37,850 nt of DNA, from assembly GCA_024762935.1 (NCBI GenBank), contig JANTGK010000011.1, positions 1 to 37,850 on the forward strand. The letters are read 5' to 3'. Shown here one piece after another: positions 5,814 to 14,296 of this stretch. This DNA comes from Candidatus Peregrinibacteria bacterium (GTDB taxonomy: Bacteria; Patescibacteriota; Gracilibacteria; CAIRYL01; GCA-016699755). A program made the position numbers and the translations under genes. The notes under the pieces are model-generated. The model was given only the letters and a program-made list of their open reading frames with translations, ran no database searches and was not told where the DNA came from. Each line of letters opens with the position of its first letter. Position 1 is the first letter of the stretch.

Positions 5814-6135
5814 TTTTGCAAGAGCCTTTCTTCCGGTGTCTATTTCGTCAAATACTTTATTTCCAAAAGTGAGTACTGGAGATTCTTGTAGAAATTTTGG
5901 GCGAAAACTCTCTCCCTGCTCATCTGGCTGAGTTTCACATCTTCCTGAGTCAGGCGTTTTTGGAAACTTAATTATCTGTCCTTTTCCATTTTTTACAAAA
6001 GAAGAGGGTATTATTCTTGCTCTTTTGGGATAAGTCAATATCTTGAGTTTTTGTATGAATAATTCCTGTCTTGAGAGTTTTCGGGTATGAGCGTAAATCT
6101 TCTTGGTACTAGTAATTCTTTGGAGGGTTTTTATG
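5802..6135 (-). pseudogene. Unidentified coding remnant, convergent with cca
   Basis: The minus frame is open from the palindromic repeat (6136) down to a TAA at 5802. The ORF track begins it at TTG 6038, but the frame continues upstream without a stop (TSTKKIYAHTRKLSRQELFI then QKLKILTYPKRARIIPSSF). Its residue mix looks like real protein, including GQIIKFPKTP and TFGNKVFDEIDTG. No Met start is seen, and the upstream end runs straight into the dispersed repeat. I read it as the 3' end of a gene whose 5' part was lost or displaced by the repeat. I do not recognise the family; a short intact gene with a TTG start is the alternative. Confidence 0.35.
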
Positions 6136-6183
6136 GCGCGGAGCCTCCCTCCCTTTACAAAAGGGAGGGCTGGGGAGGGATTT
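6136..6183. repeat. Palindromic 48-bp repeat, copy 2
   Basis: GCGCGGAGCCTCCCTCCCTT ... GGCTGGGGAGGGATTT, same orientation as the copy at 3180-3227, with three differences seen. The inverted arms CCCTCCCTTT / AAAGGGAGGG can form a stable hairpin. Confidence 0.85.
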
Positions 6184-6238
6184 TTAGAAATCTTATTTGG
6201 AGTCCGCTTGGAGTGGGCTGCTTAGCATTTATGATTCT

Positions 6239-7177
6239 TTACAGCCCTTCTAATGGCACCATATCTACAGGTACCACCTCCGTTGGTTTTGAAACCTTGA
6301 GAGTAAAACAGTATACCCCTTCTGTGTGAGTCCAGTTTTTATCATATGGGCTGTATTGAGGGATATCGTCATCATGCGTGTTATCTCGCTCAAAATTGGC
6401 GCAGAGTTCATATTTTCGCTCATCTATTTTTTTGTATGTTATGCCCTTTTCCTTTATTTTTTCAATGCTCGGCATATAATACTGAGGGCTTGTGAGTTCA
6501 GAAAGCTCGTTTGGAATTTTTTGTTCAATACGATGATATGATTCTATCTGATCATTGATAGTACTGAGCATTTGCTCCGTGTCTCTATCTATTTTTCTGA
6601 GTTTTGTCTCTGCGGGATTCTCCATAATAGTAAGTGACCATATAAAGGGAATCAGTACAACAATCCAATATGCTATGCCCCAGAGTTTATTTTTCTTTTT
6701 TCGTGACTTCTCACTCGCATTTTTCATGTCCATGAGATAGTAGGTGAATATTCCACCTGCAACCACAAGAATAGTGAGTGCTTTGAGAAAAAATCGAATG
6801 GTGAGTTCTCCGTCTAAAAAGCTAAAAATAGTGGTAATAAGATCACCCATGACCGTGGCAATAGTGACGAACATAATAAGGTAGGTCAGCCATCGACGGA
6901 CACCAGAATCTTGATCGAGGTTTTTTTTCGCAATGGAGCGATTAATAATTCGGCTTAAAAAATAAAATACCGGAGCCGCGACAATGAGTGCAGCAATAGA
7001 GAATTTTACAGATCCTTGGCTAAAATCATTCCCATTGATCACTTCTGGGAAATAGTAGTTTATGACCTGAAAAAATAATCCACCAACTGCAAATGCTACA
7101 AAAGCGAGTGCAAAAAAACTAGTGAGATAAAAAAATGCATGTTGAGCTGAGTTTGCCTTGTGTTTTAAGAGGTCCAT
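6239..7177 (-). CDS. DUF5671-type multi-spanning membrane protein
   Basis: Integral membrane protein of unknown function. The N-terminal half has about five hydrophobic segments (FFYLTSFFALAFVAFAVGGLFF; FSIAALIVAAPVFYFL; WLTYLIMFVTIATVMGDLI; FFLKALTILVVAGGIFTYYLM; LWGIAYWIVVLIPFIWSLTI), matching the DUF5671 arrangement often seen in CPR genomes. The C-terminal ~110 residues are soluble. They begin with a pilin-like pattern (KIDRDTEQMLSTINDQIESYHRIEQKIPNELSEL) and so probably fold outside the cell. The ORF track starts at TTG 7195; ATG 7177 (MDLLKHKANSAQHAFFYL) is more likely, though neither has a Shine-Dalgarno. Divergent from the metallopeptidase gene. The DUF5671 assignment is from memory of the family. 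Confidence 0.7.
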   Translation of the reverse strand: MDLLKHKANSAQHAFFYLTSFFALAFVAFAVGGLFFQVINYYFPEVINGNDFSQGSVKFSIAALIVAAPVFYFLSRIINRSIAKKNLDQDSGVRRWLTYLIMFVTIATVMGDLITTIFSFLDGELTIRFFLKALTILVVAGGIFTYYLMDMKNASEKSRKKKNKLWGIAYWIVVLIPFIWSLTIMENPAETKLRKIDRDTEQMLSTINDQIESYHRIEQKIPNELSELTSPQYYMPSIEKIKEKGITYKKIDERKYELCANFERDNTHDDDIPQYSPYDKNWTHTEGVYCFTLKVSKPTEVVPVDMVPLEGL

Positions 7178-7407
7178 TTTTTTTAAAAAGAGCAATATTT
7201 AGGATTTCACAATCATTAAAAAATGTCTATAAGATTTGAGAGTGGTCTTTAAAACACATTATTCGATATTTTTGTCGAGTTTAATAATTTCTTGGGATTT
7301 TATGCTTCCCGAAACATTCTCATTATTTTTTGAGAAATGGAAAAGGAAAAGTTATTTACAAATGGAAAAGTAAAAATTTAGAATTACCCCCAGTAAATGA
7401 TATCTTT

Positions 7408-7435
7408 TTGCAACGTTATCTTTCATTTTTATAGC
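7408..7435 (+). promoter_or_regulatory. Promoter of the YgjP-type gene, almost no leader
   Basis: TTGCAA (7408-7413), 16-base spacer, TATAGC (7430-7435). The ATG at 7444 is 8 bases past the -10, so the message would be leaderless or nearly so. The rest of the divergent 248-bp gap is AT-rich, with AAATGGAAAAG repeated twice and no other recognised feature. Confidence 0.5.
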
Positions 7436-7443
7436 ATGTATTT

Positions 7444-8118
7444 ATGATGTACCCCGAGATACATGACATTGTTCGCTCAAAACGAAGATCTGTCTCTCTT
7501 GAGATTACTAGTGACGCACGACTTCTTGTTCGTGCACCGAATCGAATGCGAATGGATCAAATATTATCCATTCTTCATGAAAAACGAAATTGGGTGTGGA
7601 AAAAACAAACAGAAATGCGAAAAAAGAAACTCTCTCGACCACAAAAAAAATACAGAGCGGGTGAGAGATTCCTTTTTATTGGAAAGGAGTATCCTTTGGA
7701 AATTATCCAGGAATCTTCTTCACCGCTTTTGTTAAAAAAATCATTCTTATTAGGAGATAAATACATATTAAATGCACAACAAGCATTTGAAAAATGGTAT
7801 CGTGAGCAAGCAAAAAAAATACTATCTGAAAAAGTCTTCTTATGTGCAGAACGGGCTGGTGTATCATTTGGAGCAGTAAAAATTACGGGAGCAAAAAAAC
7901 GATGGGGATCCTGTACATCAGAAGGGAATATCAATTTTTCTTGGCGTCTAATATTGGCCCCAGAGCATATTATTGACTATGTTGTCGCACATGAGGTCTC
8001 ACACTTAAAAGAAATGAACCACTCTCCCCGTTTTTGGAGGGTAGTATCGCATCTTTATCCAGAATATAAAAAAAGCAAACAATGGCTTTGCAAGAATGGG
8101 CACAAATTAGACCTGTAG
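7444..8118 (+). CDS. YgjP/DUF45-family zinc metallopeptidase-like protein
   Basis: Member of the M48-like YgjP (SprT-related) group. The zinc site HEVSHLKEMNHSPRFW is present: HExxH with the third His in NHSPxFW, the family signature. The middle KKRWGSCTSEGNINFSWRLI is also typical. 224 aa is standard length. Family members have been proposed as proteases or as nucleotide-hydrolysing enzymes; the sequence does not decide. Met-Met start at 7444, chosen because a promoter ends 8 bases upstream. A strong hairpin terminator follows, shared with the convergent clpC. Confidence 0.87.
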   Translation: MMYPEIHDIVRSKRRSVSLEITSDARLLVRAPNRMRMDQILSILHEKRNWVWKKQTEMRKKKLSRPQKKYRAGERFLFIGKEYPLEIIQESSSPLLLKKSFLLGDKYILNAQQAFEKWYREQAKKILSEKVFLCAERAGVSFGAVKITGAKKRWGSCTSEGNINFSWRLILAPEHIIDYVVAHEVSHLKEMNHSPRFWRVVSHLYPEYKKSKQWLCKNGHKLDL

Positions 8119-8122
8119 GAAG

Positions 8123-8155
8123 AGACACACCACTCTGTATCATAGTGGTGTGTCT
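8123..8155 (+). terminator. Intrinsic terminator between ygjP-like gene and clpC
   Basis: AGACACACCACT (8123-8134), 9-base loop, AGTGGTGTGTCT (8144-8155): a perfect 12-bp stem followed on the plus strand by TCATTTTCTATTTT. It ends the metallopeptidase transcript. On the minus strand no T-run follows, so termination of clpC here is less clear. Confidence 0.75.
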
Positions 8156-8162
8156 TCATTTT

Positions 8163-10805
8163 CTATTTTCTTGGAGTCACTGATGCTGCTTTTCTTTTTG
8201 TAACAATTTTAGCTTTCTCAGGAGTCTTTTTTTTCGATACTGTTGCTGTAATTTTTTTATCAGATTTCTTTTTTTCCAGATTCACATTCACTCCTTCGGG
8301 AGAGTCGATGAGGAGGAGTTCACTAGCAATCACATCTTCTGCGTAATCAGATATCATGCGACGAACTTTTCTTGCTCCCGATTTTTGCTCAAAGCTTTTT
8401 TCTGCGAGAAAAGTAATGACCTCTGGAGAATACGTAAGATGGATACTTTTTTCAGCCATGCGCTGTTTGAGTTCTTCCATTTGAATGTGAACAATTTTTT
8501 TAATGGATTGAGAAGTAAGAGCATGAAAGACAACAACAGAATCAACTCGCCCGAGAAACTCTGGTCGAAAGTGCCTTTTGAGTTCATCGAGAACAAACAT
8601 CCTTTTTTCTTCAAATTCTTGTTCTGCTTTTTTGAGATTTTTTCCTGCAGTAGTAAAACCAATTTTGACAGCTTCGTCAGTGAGAGCTTCTGCACCAAGG
8701 TTTGATGTCATAATAATAATAGTGTTGCGGAAATCGACTTTTCTCCCCTTTCCATCAGTGAGTTCACCATCTTCCAAAATTTGTAGGAGAACATTCTGGA
8801 AATCAGCATGTGCTTTTTCTATTTCATCAAAGAGAATGATAGAGAAGGGTTTTCTCCGTACTGCTTCAGTGAGTTGTCCGCCTTCTTCATGCCCGACATA
8901 TCCAGCTGTTGCCCCTAAGAGTCGAGAAACATTGTGTCGTTCCATAAACTCACTCATATCTATTTTTACGAGATGATCTCGACTACCAAAAACTTCTTCA
9001 GCAAGCACTCGCACAAGTTCAGTTTTTCCGACACCAGTGGGTCCAAGAAAGAGAAAGCTTCCAATTGGTCTTCTGCTATCAGAGATTCCTGCACGACTTC
9101 TTCGAATCGATCGGGCAATTTCATGGATGGCACTTTCCTGTCCGATAACTTTTTTCTCGAGGTTTTTTTCTAGGGCCAAAAGTTTTTCACGCTCTGATTT
9201 TACCAGTCGAGTTACTGGCACACCGCTGATTCTGGAAATAGTTGCTGCAATATCAAATTCTGTAATAGGGATAGAAGGTGTATTTGGTCTTTTTGCAGTT
9301 CGGATTTCTGATATTTTATCTCTGAGCTTCTCTTCTTCCTTTTTCCATTCGAGTGCCTTTTCATAGTTCTGGTTCTTTACGGCCTCCTCTTTCTTTTTTG
9401 TTATTTTTGATATTTGTTCATCTATTTTTTGAATTTCCTCAGAATGCCCCTTGCTTCGGCCTCCTTTTTTAGCACATGTCTCATCAATAAGGTCAATAGC
9501 TTTGTCTGGAAGAAAACGATCAGCAACATATCTCTTCGAGAGATTTACAGCCTCTGCAACAGCCTCATCTGATATTTTTACATGGTGAAACTCCTCAAAT
9601 ACTCCTCGTATTCCTTTTAAAATGGTAATGGAATCTTCTATACTTGGTTCTTCAACGGTGATGGGCTGAAAACGCCGCTCAAGTGCCTTATCTTTTTCAA
9701 CGTATTTGCGGTATTCGTCATGAGTGGTGGCACCGATGACTTGGATTCTCCCGCGCGAGAGAGCTGGCTTGAGTATATTTGCTGCATCAAGTGATCCTTC
9801 GGCTGATCCAGCTCCCACAACAGTATGGAGCTCATCGATAAAAAGAACGACATCTCCTTCTGCTTCAACGAGTTCTTCGATTACCTCTTTGAGTCGTTCC
9901 TCAAATTCACCACGATATTTTGTTCCAGCAACGAGTGACCCCATGTCAAGTGACAGAAGACGTTTTCCAAGAAGTGAATCTGGTACACTTCCGCGTTCAA
10001 TGCGTTGCACAAGTCCTTCAACGATTGCTGTCTTTCCTACTCCAGGTTCCCCGACAAGAACAGGGTTATTTTTTGTTTTTCGATTTAAAATGGTAATCAT
10101 TCGCTCTATTTCTTGATCTCTTCCAATGACAGGGTCAAGCTTTCCAGTACGACATTCTTCCGACAGGTCGGTAGAAAAAAAGTCGAGTGCAGGAGTATCT
10201 GATTCTTCATTACCCTCTCTTTTACTACTTCCTTTGTGTTGATAAGAATCACTAAAATCTTCATTTGGACGCATTCCGGCAATAGCTCCTTGGAGTCCAC
10301 TCAGGAGATTTTCCAATGTATTAATCATATTTTCTGGTGCCTTTCCGTTTCGGTTTCCTTCGGCAATTTGTGTAAATATTTCTTCAAGCTGTTTTTTGAT
10401 TTCAGTAGTATTTATTTGAATTTTTTTCATAATTCTTGTGCCTGCAGCATTGTCGTACTCCAACATAGAAAAGAGGAGATGTTCAACTCCTACAAATTGA
10501 TGGCGGAATTGAAAAGACATCTTAATAGCTCCTTCTAATACTTTTTTCAGTTCAATGGAAAGCCCACCGGCTTTATCTGCTTCAGGTTTTTCACTCTCTT
10601 GAGCAAGGAGCGGCATTATTACTGCCGTTGTGACGCCTGCACGAGAAAGGAGTGAGAAGGCAAGTGTTTTATCAGTATTGAGTATACCTGCCAATAAATG
10701 ATGTGTACCTATAGCATTTGATTTGAGTCGACGTGCTTCAGATTCCGCCATTTTCAGAGCATGTTGTGCTTCCGGAGTGAATTTATCAAAGGGTGTATTT
10801 GACAT
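8163..10805 (-). CDS. clpC: ATP-dependent Clp protease ATP-binding subunit, ClpC type
   Basis: Hexameric AAA+ unfoldase that feeds substrates to ClpP. In order: a double Clp N-terminal repeat (about 1-145, FTPEAQHALKMAESEARRL), an ~60-residue variable linker, AAA domain 1 with Walker A GEPGVGKT (about 252-259) and Walker B VVLFIDELH, a UVR-like coiled coil (KKKEEAVKNQNYEKALEWKK), AAA domain 2 with GPTGVGKT and IILFDEIEKAH, and the ClpB D2-small domain. A Lys-rich tail of about 45 residues (SKKKTPEKAKIVTKRKAAS) extends past the usual end. The UVR motif and short middle domain make it ClpC rather than ClpB. The -10-like TATACA lies 5 bases before the ATG. clpP is not in the window. Confidence 0.95.
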   Translation of the reverse strand: MSNTPFDKFTPEAQHALKMAESEARRLKSNAIGTHHLLAGILNTDKTLAFSLLSRAGVTTAVIMPLLAQESEKPEADKAGGLSIELKKVLEGAIKMSFQFRHQFVGVEHLLFSMLEYDNAAGTRIMKKIQINTTEIKKQLEEIFTQIAEGNRNGKAPENMINTLENLLSGLQGAIAGMRPNEDFSDSYQHKGSSKREGNEESDTPALDFFSTDLSEECRTGKLDPVIGRDQEIERMITILNRKTKNNPVLVGEPGVGKTAIVEGLVQRIERGSVPDSLLGKRLLSLDMGSLVAGTKYRGEFEERLKEVIEELVEAEGDVVLFIDELHTVVGAGSAEGSLDAANILKPALSRGRIQVIGATTHDEYRKYVEKDKALERRFQPITVEEPSIEDSITILKGIRGVFEEFHHVKISDEAVAEAVNLSKRYVADRFLPDKAIDLIDETCAKKGGRSKGHSEEIQKIDEQISKITKKKEEAVKNQNYEKALEWKKEEEKLRDKISEIRTAKRPNTPSIPITEFDIAATISRISGVPVTRLVKSEREKLLALEKNLEKKVIGQESAIHEIARSIRRSRAGISDSRRPIGSFLFLGPTGVGKTELVRVLAEEVFGSRDHLVKIDMSEFMERHNVSRLLGATAGYVGHEEGGQLTEAVRRKPFSIILFDEIEKAHADFQNVLLQILEDGELTDGKGRKVDFRNTIIIMTSNLGAEALTDEAVKIGFTTAGKNLKKAEQEFEEKRMFVLDELKRHFRPEFLGRVDSVVVFHALTSQSIKKIVHIQMEELKQRMAEKSIHLTYSPEVITFLAEKSFEQKSGARKVRRMISDYAEDVIASELLLIDSPEGVNVNLEKKKSDKKITATVSKKKTPEKAKIVTKRKAASVTPRK

Positions 10806-10810
10806 AAAAG

Positions 10811-10858
10811 TGTATAAGACAAAATGAGTTCAGCATATTCTCGCAGAAAATTCGAGAA
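10811..10858 (-). promoter_or_regulatory. clpC upstream region: -10 box and dyad
   Basis: On the minus strand TATACA (10816 to 10811) ends 5 bases before the clpC ATG, predicting a near-leaderless mRNA; no clear -35 is seen. Upstream, TTCTCG-N9-CGAGAA (10838-10858) is an inverted repeat with the 9-base spacing of the HrcA/CIRCE operator, though the arms are not the CIRCE sequence. A stress-repressor site is only a possibility. Confidence 0.35.
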
Positions 10859-10895
10859 ATGGAAAGGAAAGTTGCGTGCAAAAAGTAAAAAACTT

Positions 10896-10913
10896 TGTGA
10901 AAATATATTCACA
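10896..10913. promoter_or_regulatory. Dyad upstream of the (p)ppGpp synthetase gene
   Basis: TGTGAAAATATATTCACA, an inverted repeat with one central mismatch, 14 bases before the GTG start. The half site TGTGA is CRP/FNR-like, but the spacing of 8 differs from CRP (6). It could be a repressor site at the relA-like gene. No CRP-family gene is in the window. Confidence 0.3.
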
Positions 10914-10927
10914 GCATCTGCAAAAGA

Positions 10928-13093
10928 GTGATTACCATAAAACAACTCATTCGGGAAATTGCAAAAAAGCATCCTCATATAGATACAAAAGTACTTATGA
11001 GAGCATATGAATATGCCTCTACGAAATGCGGAGGCATGAAGCGTTATAGCGGCGACCCTTGTGTTACTCATCCTCTTTCTACGGTAAAGATACTTATTGA
11101 TTTTACTGAGCAGCAAGAGGTATTTTTGGCAGCACTGCTTCATTATGTTCCTCGAATTTACCCCGATTCCATCGCGGAAATCCGTGAACTTTTTGGAGAA
11201 GAAACATCTTCACTTATTGAAGGGGTAGTACGCCTTGCTCATGTAAAAATAGAAAAAAATAATCGACAGCTTGATTCTCTCAGAAATATGTTTCTGGCGA
11301 TGGCAAGCGATATCCGAGTGGTGATTATTAAGCTCGCATGTCGATTACATAATATGCGGACGCTTCAGTTTCTTCCTCCTGATGCCCAAAAGGACATCGC
11401 ACAAGAAACACTCTATGTATATGCGCCCATAGCGAATCGCCTCGGTATCTATGCCCTGAAAGGACCGCTAGAAGATCTCTCTTTCTTCTATCTTTTTCCA
11501 AAAGAACATCATGATTTGAGTGTACAGATGTCAAAACATGAACCCTATCGTGACCGAGTCATCAAGCAGATTAATGCCACTATTAAAGGTATGATGAAAG
11601 AGCATGGTATTAATGGAGTAGTAAGTGGTCGTATTAAGCACCTCTACAGTATTTATCAAAAGATTAAGCAAAAACGGAAGGAGTCAGTTGATGATGTATA
11701 CGATATTTTTGCTATTCGAATTACTGTTGACACCGTTGCTGACTGCTATGGAATGCTCGGTATCATTCATGAGCATTATGTTCCTATTGGGAATCGTTTT
11801 AAGGACTACATAGCAGTTCCAAAACCAAACGGATACAGAAGTCTCCATACAACAGTTATCGGACTCTCTCGGAGTGCAAAGAAGACATTTCCTGTAGAGA
11901 TTCAAATTCGTACAAAAGAAATGAATCAGGAGGCTGAGTTTGGAATTGCTGCCCACTGGCACTACAAAGAAAAAGCAGGGAGTATTCCAAAAAAATCAGA
12001 CTATCCTCGTGATTGGGTTGATGGTTTAGCCGATATGGAGGATCAGCTAAAGGAGAGTCCTGAGTTTATGGAGGAGGTCAGTGAAGACTCCTTTAATGAC
12101 AGAATATATGCTATCACTCCAAATGGTGAGATTAAGGACTTACCACTTGGAGCTTGCCCTATTGATTTTGCTTTTGCTGTTCATTCAGATATTGGTCGAC
12201 ATATGCGGCTAGCAAAGGTAAATAAACAACTTGTCCCACTTGATTACAAAATTAAAAGTGGAGATATTATTGAAATCATCACCAGTAAAGATGCAAAACC
12301 AAACCAAAATTGGTTGGCTATGTGTACTACCTCAAAGGCAAAACATCATATTCGATCATTTTTAAATAAAAAAGACTCAAACACCCTCATTCGAGAAGGT
12401 CGCGAAATACTCAATAGACTCGCTCTTCAACAACACCTGCCTGAACTGGATCAAACTCTTTCTGTATTAAAACAGTATAAAAATAAAACTCGGAATAAAC
12501 GCCAGAGAGAGGAGCTCCTCTTGCGAGTCGGAAATGGATCTCTTTCGGCGAACAAGGTAATACATGATATTGCTAATAGGTTTCCTGTGAAAAAGAATGA
12601 ATCTCCGCTCGTAAAAAAGAAATCTAAAACAATTTCCAAGAAGGAGAATGAAGAAGTAAAAGTTATTATTGGAGAAAGTCATGATATCCCATTGCGAATG
12701 GGGTCCTGTTGTAAGCCAAAACCAGGAGATAAAATCGTTGGTTTTGTTACTCGCGGTGCACATGTCACTATTCATCGGACTGACTGCAAAACGCTTACCA
12801 AGCTTGACCCTCGCCGGCTTATTAGTGCTCGATTTGAAACAGAAAAAGCACCTAAAAAAACCGTTCTCAGTGTGCACCGAGGCGCCGACCGGGTTGGATT
12901 TGTCCACGATATTCTTACTGTTTTTGCGAATCATAACGCAAATCTTACCGGGTTTTCTTTTGAAGATCGCAGTTCTGTTTCAGCACATATTCTCTTCACC
13001 ATAGAGTTTGATGAATCTGATCAATTGCAGAGAATCATCGAAGACATAAAAAAAGTAGATGGGACGATGAAGGTGAGAGAGAAAAAACAATAA
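10928..13093 (+). CDS. RelA/SpoT homolog, synthetase-active with dead hydrolase site
   Basis: Long RSH enzyme of (p)ppGpp metabolism, 721 aa. The N-terminal HD fold keeps THP but has LLHYVPRIY instead of LLHDVVEDT (Asp to Tyr at residue 73, the Glu-Asp pair to Arg-Ile) and LACRLHN instead of LADRLHN. These are the Mn-binding and catalytic hydrolase residues, so hydrolysis should be lost. The synthetase domain looks intact: RFKDYIAVPKPNGYRSLHT, VEIQIRT and AEFGIAAHWHYKE. TGS (about 385-450), a CCKPKPGDKIVGF Cys-containing domain and a C-terminal ACT domain follow, so ribosome-linked control is likely. GTG start at 10928 is the first in frame; a weak AAGAG precedes it. Divergent from clpC. By activity it is RelA-like, although the lineage may be Rel. 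Confidence 0.9.
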   Translation: MITIKQLIREIAKKHPHIDTKVLMRAYEYASTKCGGMKRYSGDPCVTHPLSTVKILIDFTEQQEVFLAALLHYVPRIYPDSIAEIRELFGEETSSLIEGVVRLAHVKIEKNNRQLDSLRNMFLAMASDIRVVIIKLACRLHNMRTLQFLPPDAQKDIAQETLYVYAPIANRLGIYALKGPLEDLSFFYLFPKEHHDLSVQMSKHEPYRDRVIKQINATIKGMMKEHGINGVVSGRIKHLYSIYQKIKQKRKESVDDVYDIFAIRITVDTVADCYGMLGIIHEHYVPIGNRFKDYIAVPKPNGYRSLHTTVIGLSRSAKKTFPVEIQIRTKEMNQEAEFGIAAHWHYKEKAGSIPKKSDYPRDWVDGLADMEDQLKESPEFMEEVSEDSFNDRIYAITPNGEIKDLPLGACPIDFAFAVHSDIGRHMRLAKVNKQLVPLDYKIKSGDIIEIITSKDAKPNQNWLAMCTTSKAKHHIRSFLNKKDSNTLIREGREILNRLALQQHLPELDQTLSVLKQYKNKTRNKRQREELLLRVGNGSLSANKVIHDIANRFPVKKNESPLVKKKSKTISKKENEEVKVIIGESHDIPLRMGSCCKPKPGDKIVGFVTRGAHVTIHRTDCKTLTKLDPRRLISARFETEKAPKKTVLSVHRGADRVGFVHDILTVFANHNANLTGFSFEDRSSVSAHILFTIEFDESDQLQRIIEDIKKVDGTMKVREKKQ

Positions 13094-13125
13094 TAATTTT
13101 TTTGATATGGGGAGGGAGGAACTTT

Positions 13126-14247
13126 TTAGCTATCCTCTCTTGTAATTTCCACAGCAACGACATCATGTCCATGTGCTGGTTCATATTTCGATCCTTCTGG
13201 TTCATCAAGCCAGAACCAAGAGTTGAGATTCTGTGTTCTATATCCTTGTCTACTGAGTTTTTTTCCAAAAGAGGGATTTATACAATTCAAGTTTCTATTA
13301 CAATCGAGGAGAGGGTGTCCATTTGTATCGACCTCCCTGGTGGATATATCAGTAAAGAGAACAAGCTTTCCATCGGGATTTTTTGTGAACCAATTATCAA
13401 CAACAAGAGGCATAATCTGATCATTATACTCTTTGATGAGTGAAAAAATATCCGCTCTTCCATTCGCTATTTCTTCGTCATCCCATTCTTCTTTCTTTGC
13501 CTGCTGATAGAGTCTCTTCTCTATTTGTTTTTGAAGAGGAAGAAGTGTGGCGGTTTGCACCATAAGTGAAAATCCGAGACCAACCTCAGGAAGATTTTTT
13601 TCTGTGTTAGTAAGTCCACCTTGTATAGCATGTTTCATACGCACTGCTGACATCATTGTATCACGTATGCTGCCTATTATTGTTCCAACATCCTGCTGAT
13701 TACTGTGACTGATTTCATCAATAAGTCCACAAAGGCTGGCAGAAATACCTCGACTAACATCATATTGAATAAATGTCGTATTGAGAGGATCCCCCTGTTG
13801 AGAGAGAGAATAATGTTTCAGGTAATCGTCTACACCTTGCAGTGCTGTTGGAGATATATTTGTAAACAGAAGGTCTTCTGTGTCAGAGAAGAGTTCTAAA
13901 ATCGATGGATTATTCTCGGTATCAGAATTTTTGTTTTTTCCTCTATAATTTAGAGGGATGCATCCATCTTCTAGATCATCCCAAGTTCCTCCTACTATTT
14001 CGACGCCTTCCTTTCTTCGGTCCTCTTCGTTTATAAGAGTTTCTTGAATGACTTCTTTTATTTTTCTGTAGTGACCATGTTCCCATAGTGCCCATTGATC
14101 TTTTCTGTCTGGGGAGTACCGTTCTCCCATATATTCATCATATAGGCCTGCTGCCCTATCAATATTGGGGTCATCCTTAAAAATACGTATAATTCTTGTT
14201 TCATGAGACACATCTCCCGGTAGTGTTTTCTCTTTCTCTGTTATCAT
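13126..14247 (-). CDS. Hypothetical protein (373 aa), between the two RSH genes
   Basis: Not recognised. Soluble, acidic, with no signal peptide or membrane segment. Visible blocks: EYMGERYSPDRKDQWALWEHGHYRK near the N-terminus, a middle helical part (GTIIGSIRDTMMSAVRMKHAIQGGL; LPLQKQIEKRLYQQAKKEEW) and a C-terminal segment rich in Trp and Asn (NLNSWFWLDEPEGSKYEPAH). Codon use and length indicate a real gene. ATG 14247 is used; the bases TATAAT overlap this ATG, so if that hexamer is a true -10 the start would have to lie downstream. It lies on the same strand as, and downstream of, the hydrolase-type RSH gene (49-bp gap), so cotranscription is possible. Function unknown. Confidence 0.75.
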   Translation of the reverse strand: MITEKEKTLPGDVSHETRIIRIFKDDPNIDRAAGLYDEYMGERYSPDRKDQWALWEHGHYRKIKEVIQETLINEEDRRKEGVEIVGGTWDDLEDGCIPLNYRGKNKNSDTENNPSILELFSDTEDLLFTNISPTALQGVDDYLKHYSLSQQGDPLNTTFIQYDVSRGISASLCGLIDEISHSNQQDVGTIIGSIRDTMMSAVRMKHAIQGGLTNTEKNLPEVGLGFSLMVQTATLLPLQKQIEKRLYQQAKKEEWDDEEIANGRADIFSLIKEYNDQIMPLVVDNWFTKNPDGKLVLFTDISTREVDTNGHPLLDCNRNLNCINPSFGKKLSRQGYRTQNLNSWFWLDEPEGSKYEPAHGHDVVAVEITREDS

Positions 14248-14296
14248 TATAGAGCAGTAGATTCGAAGGAGTAAGGTGGTATACTTTATGAGTCTT

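Noticed and set aside
9724-10116. 130-aa plus-strand ORF inside clpC
   Set aside because: Ser/Arg/Thr-rich shadow of the clpC frame on the other strand.
10896-10913. CRP binding site
   Set aside because: Half sites resemble CRP, but the spacing is 8 rather than 6 and no CRP-family gene is seen; kept only as a generic dyad.
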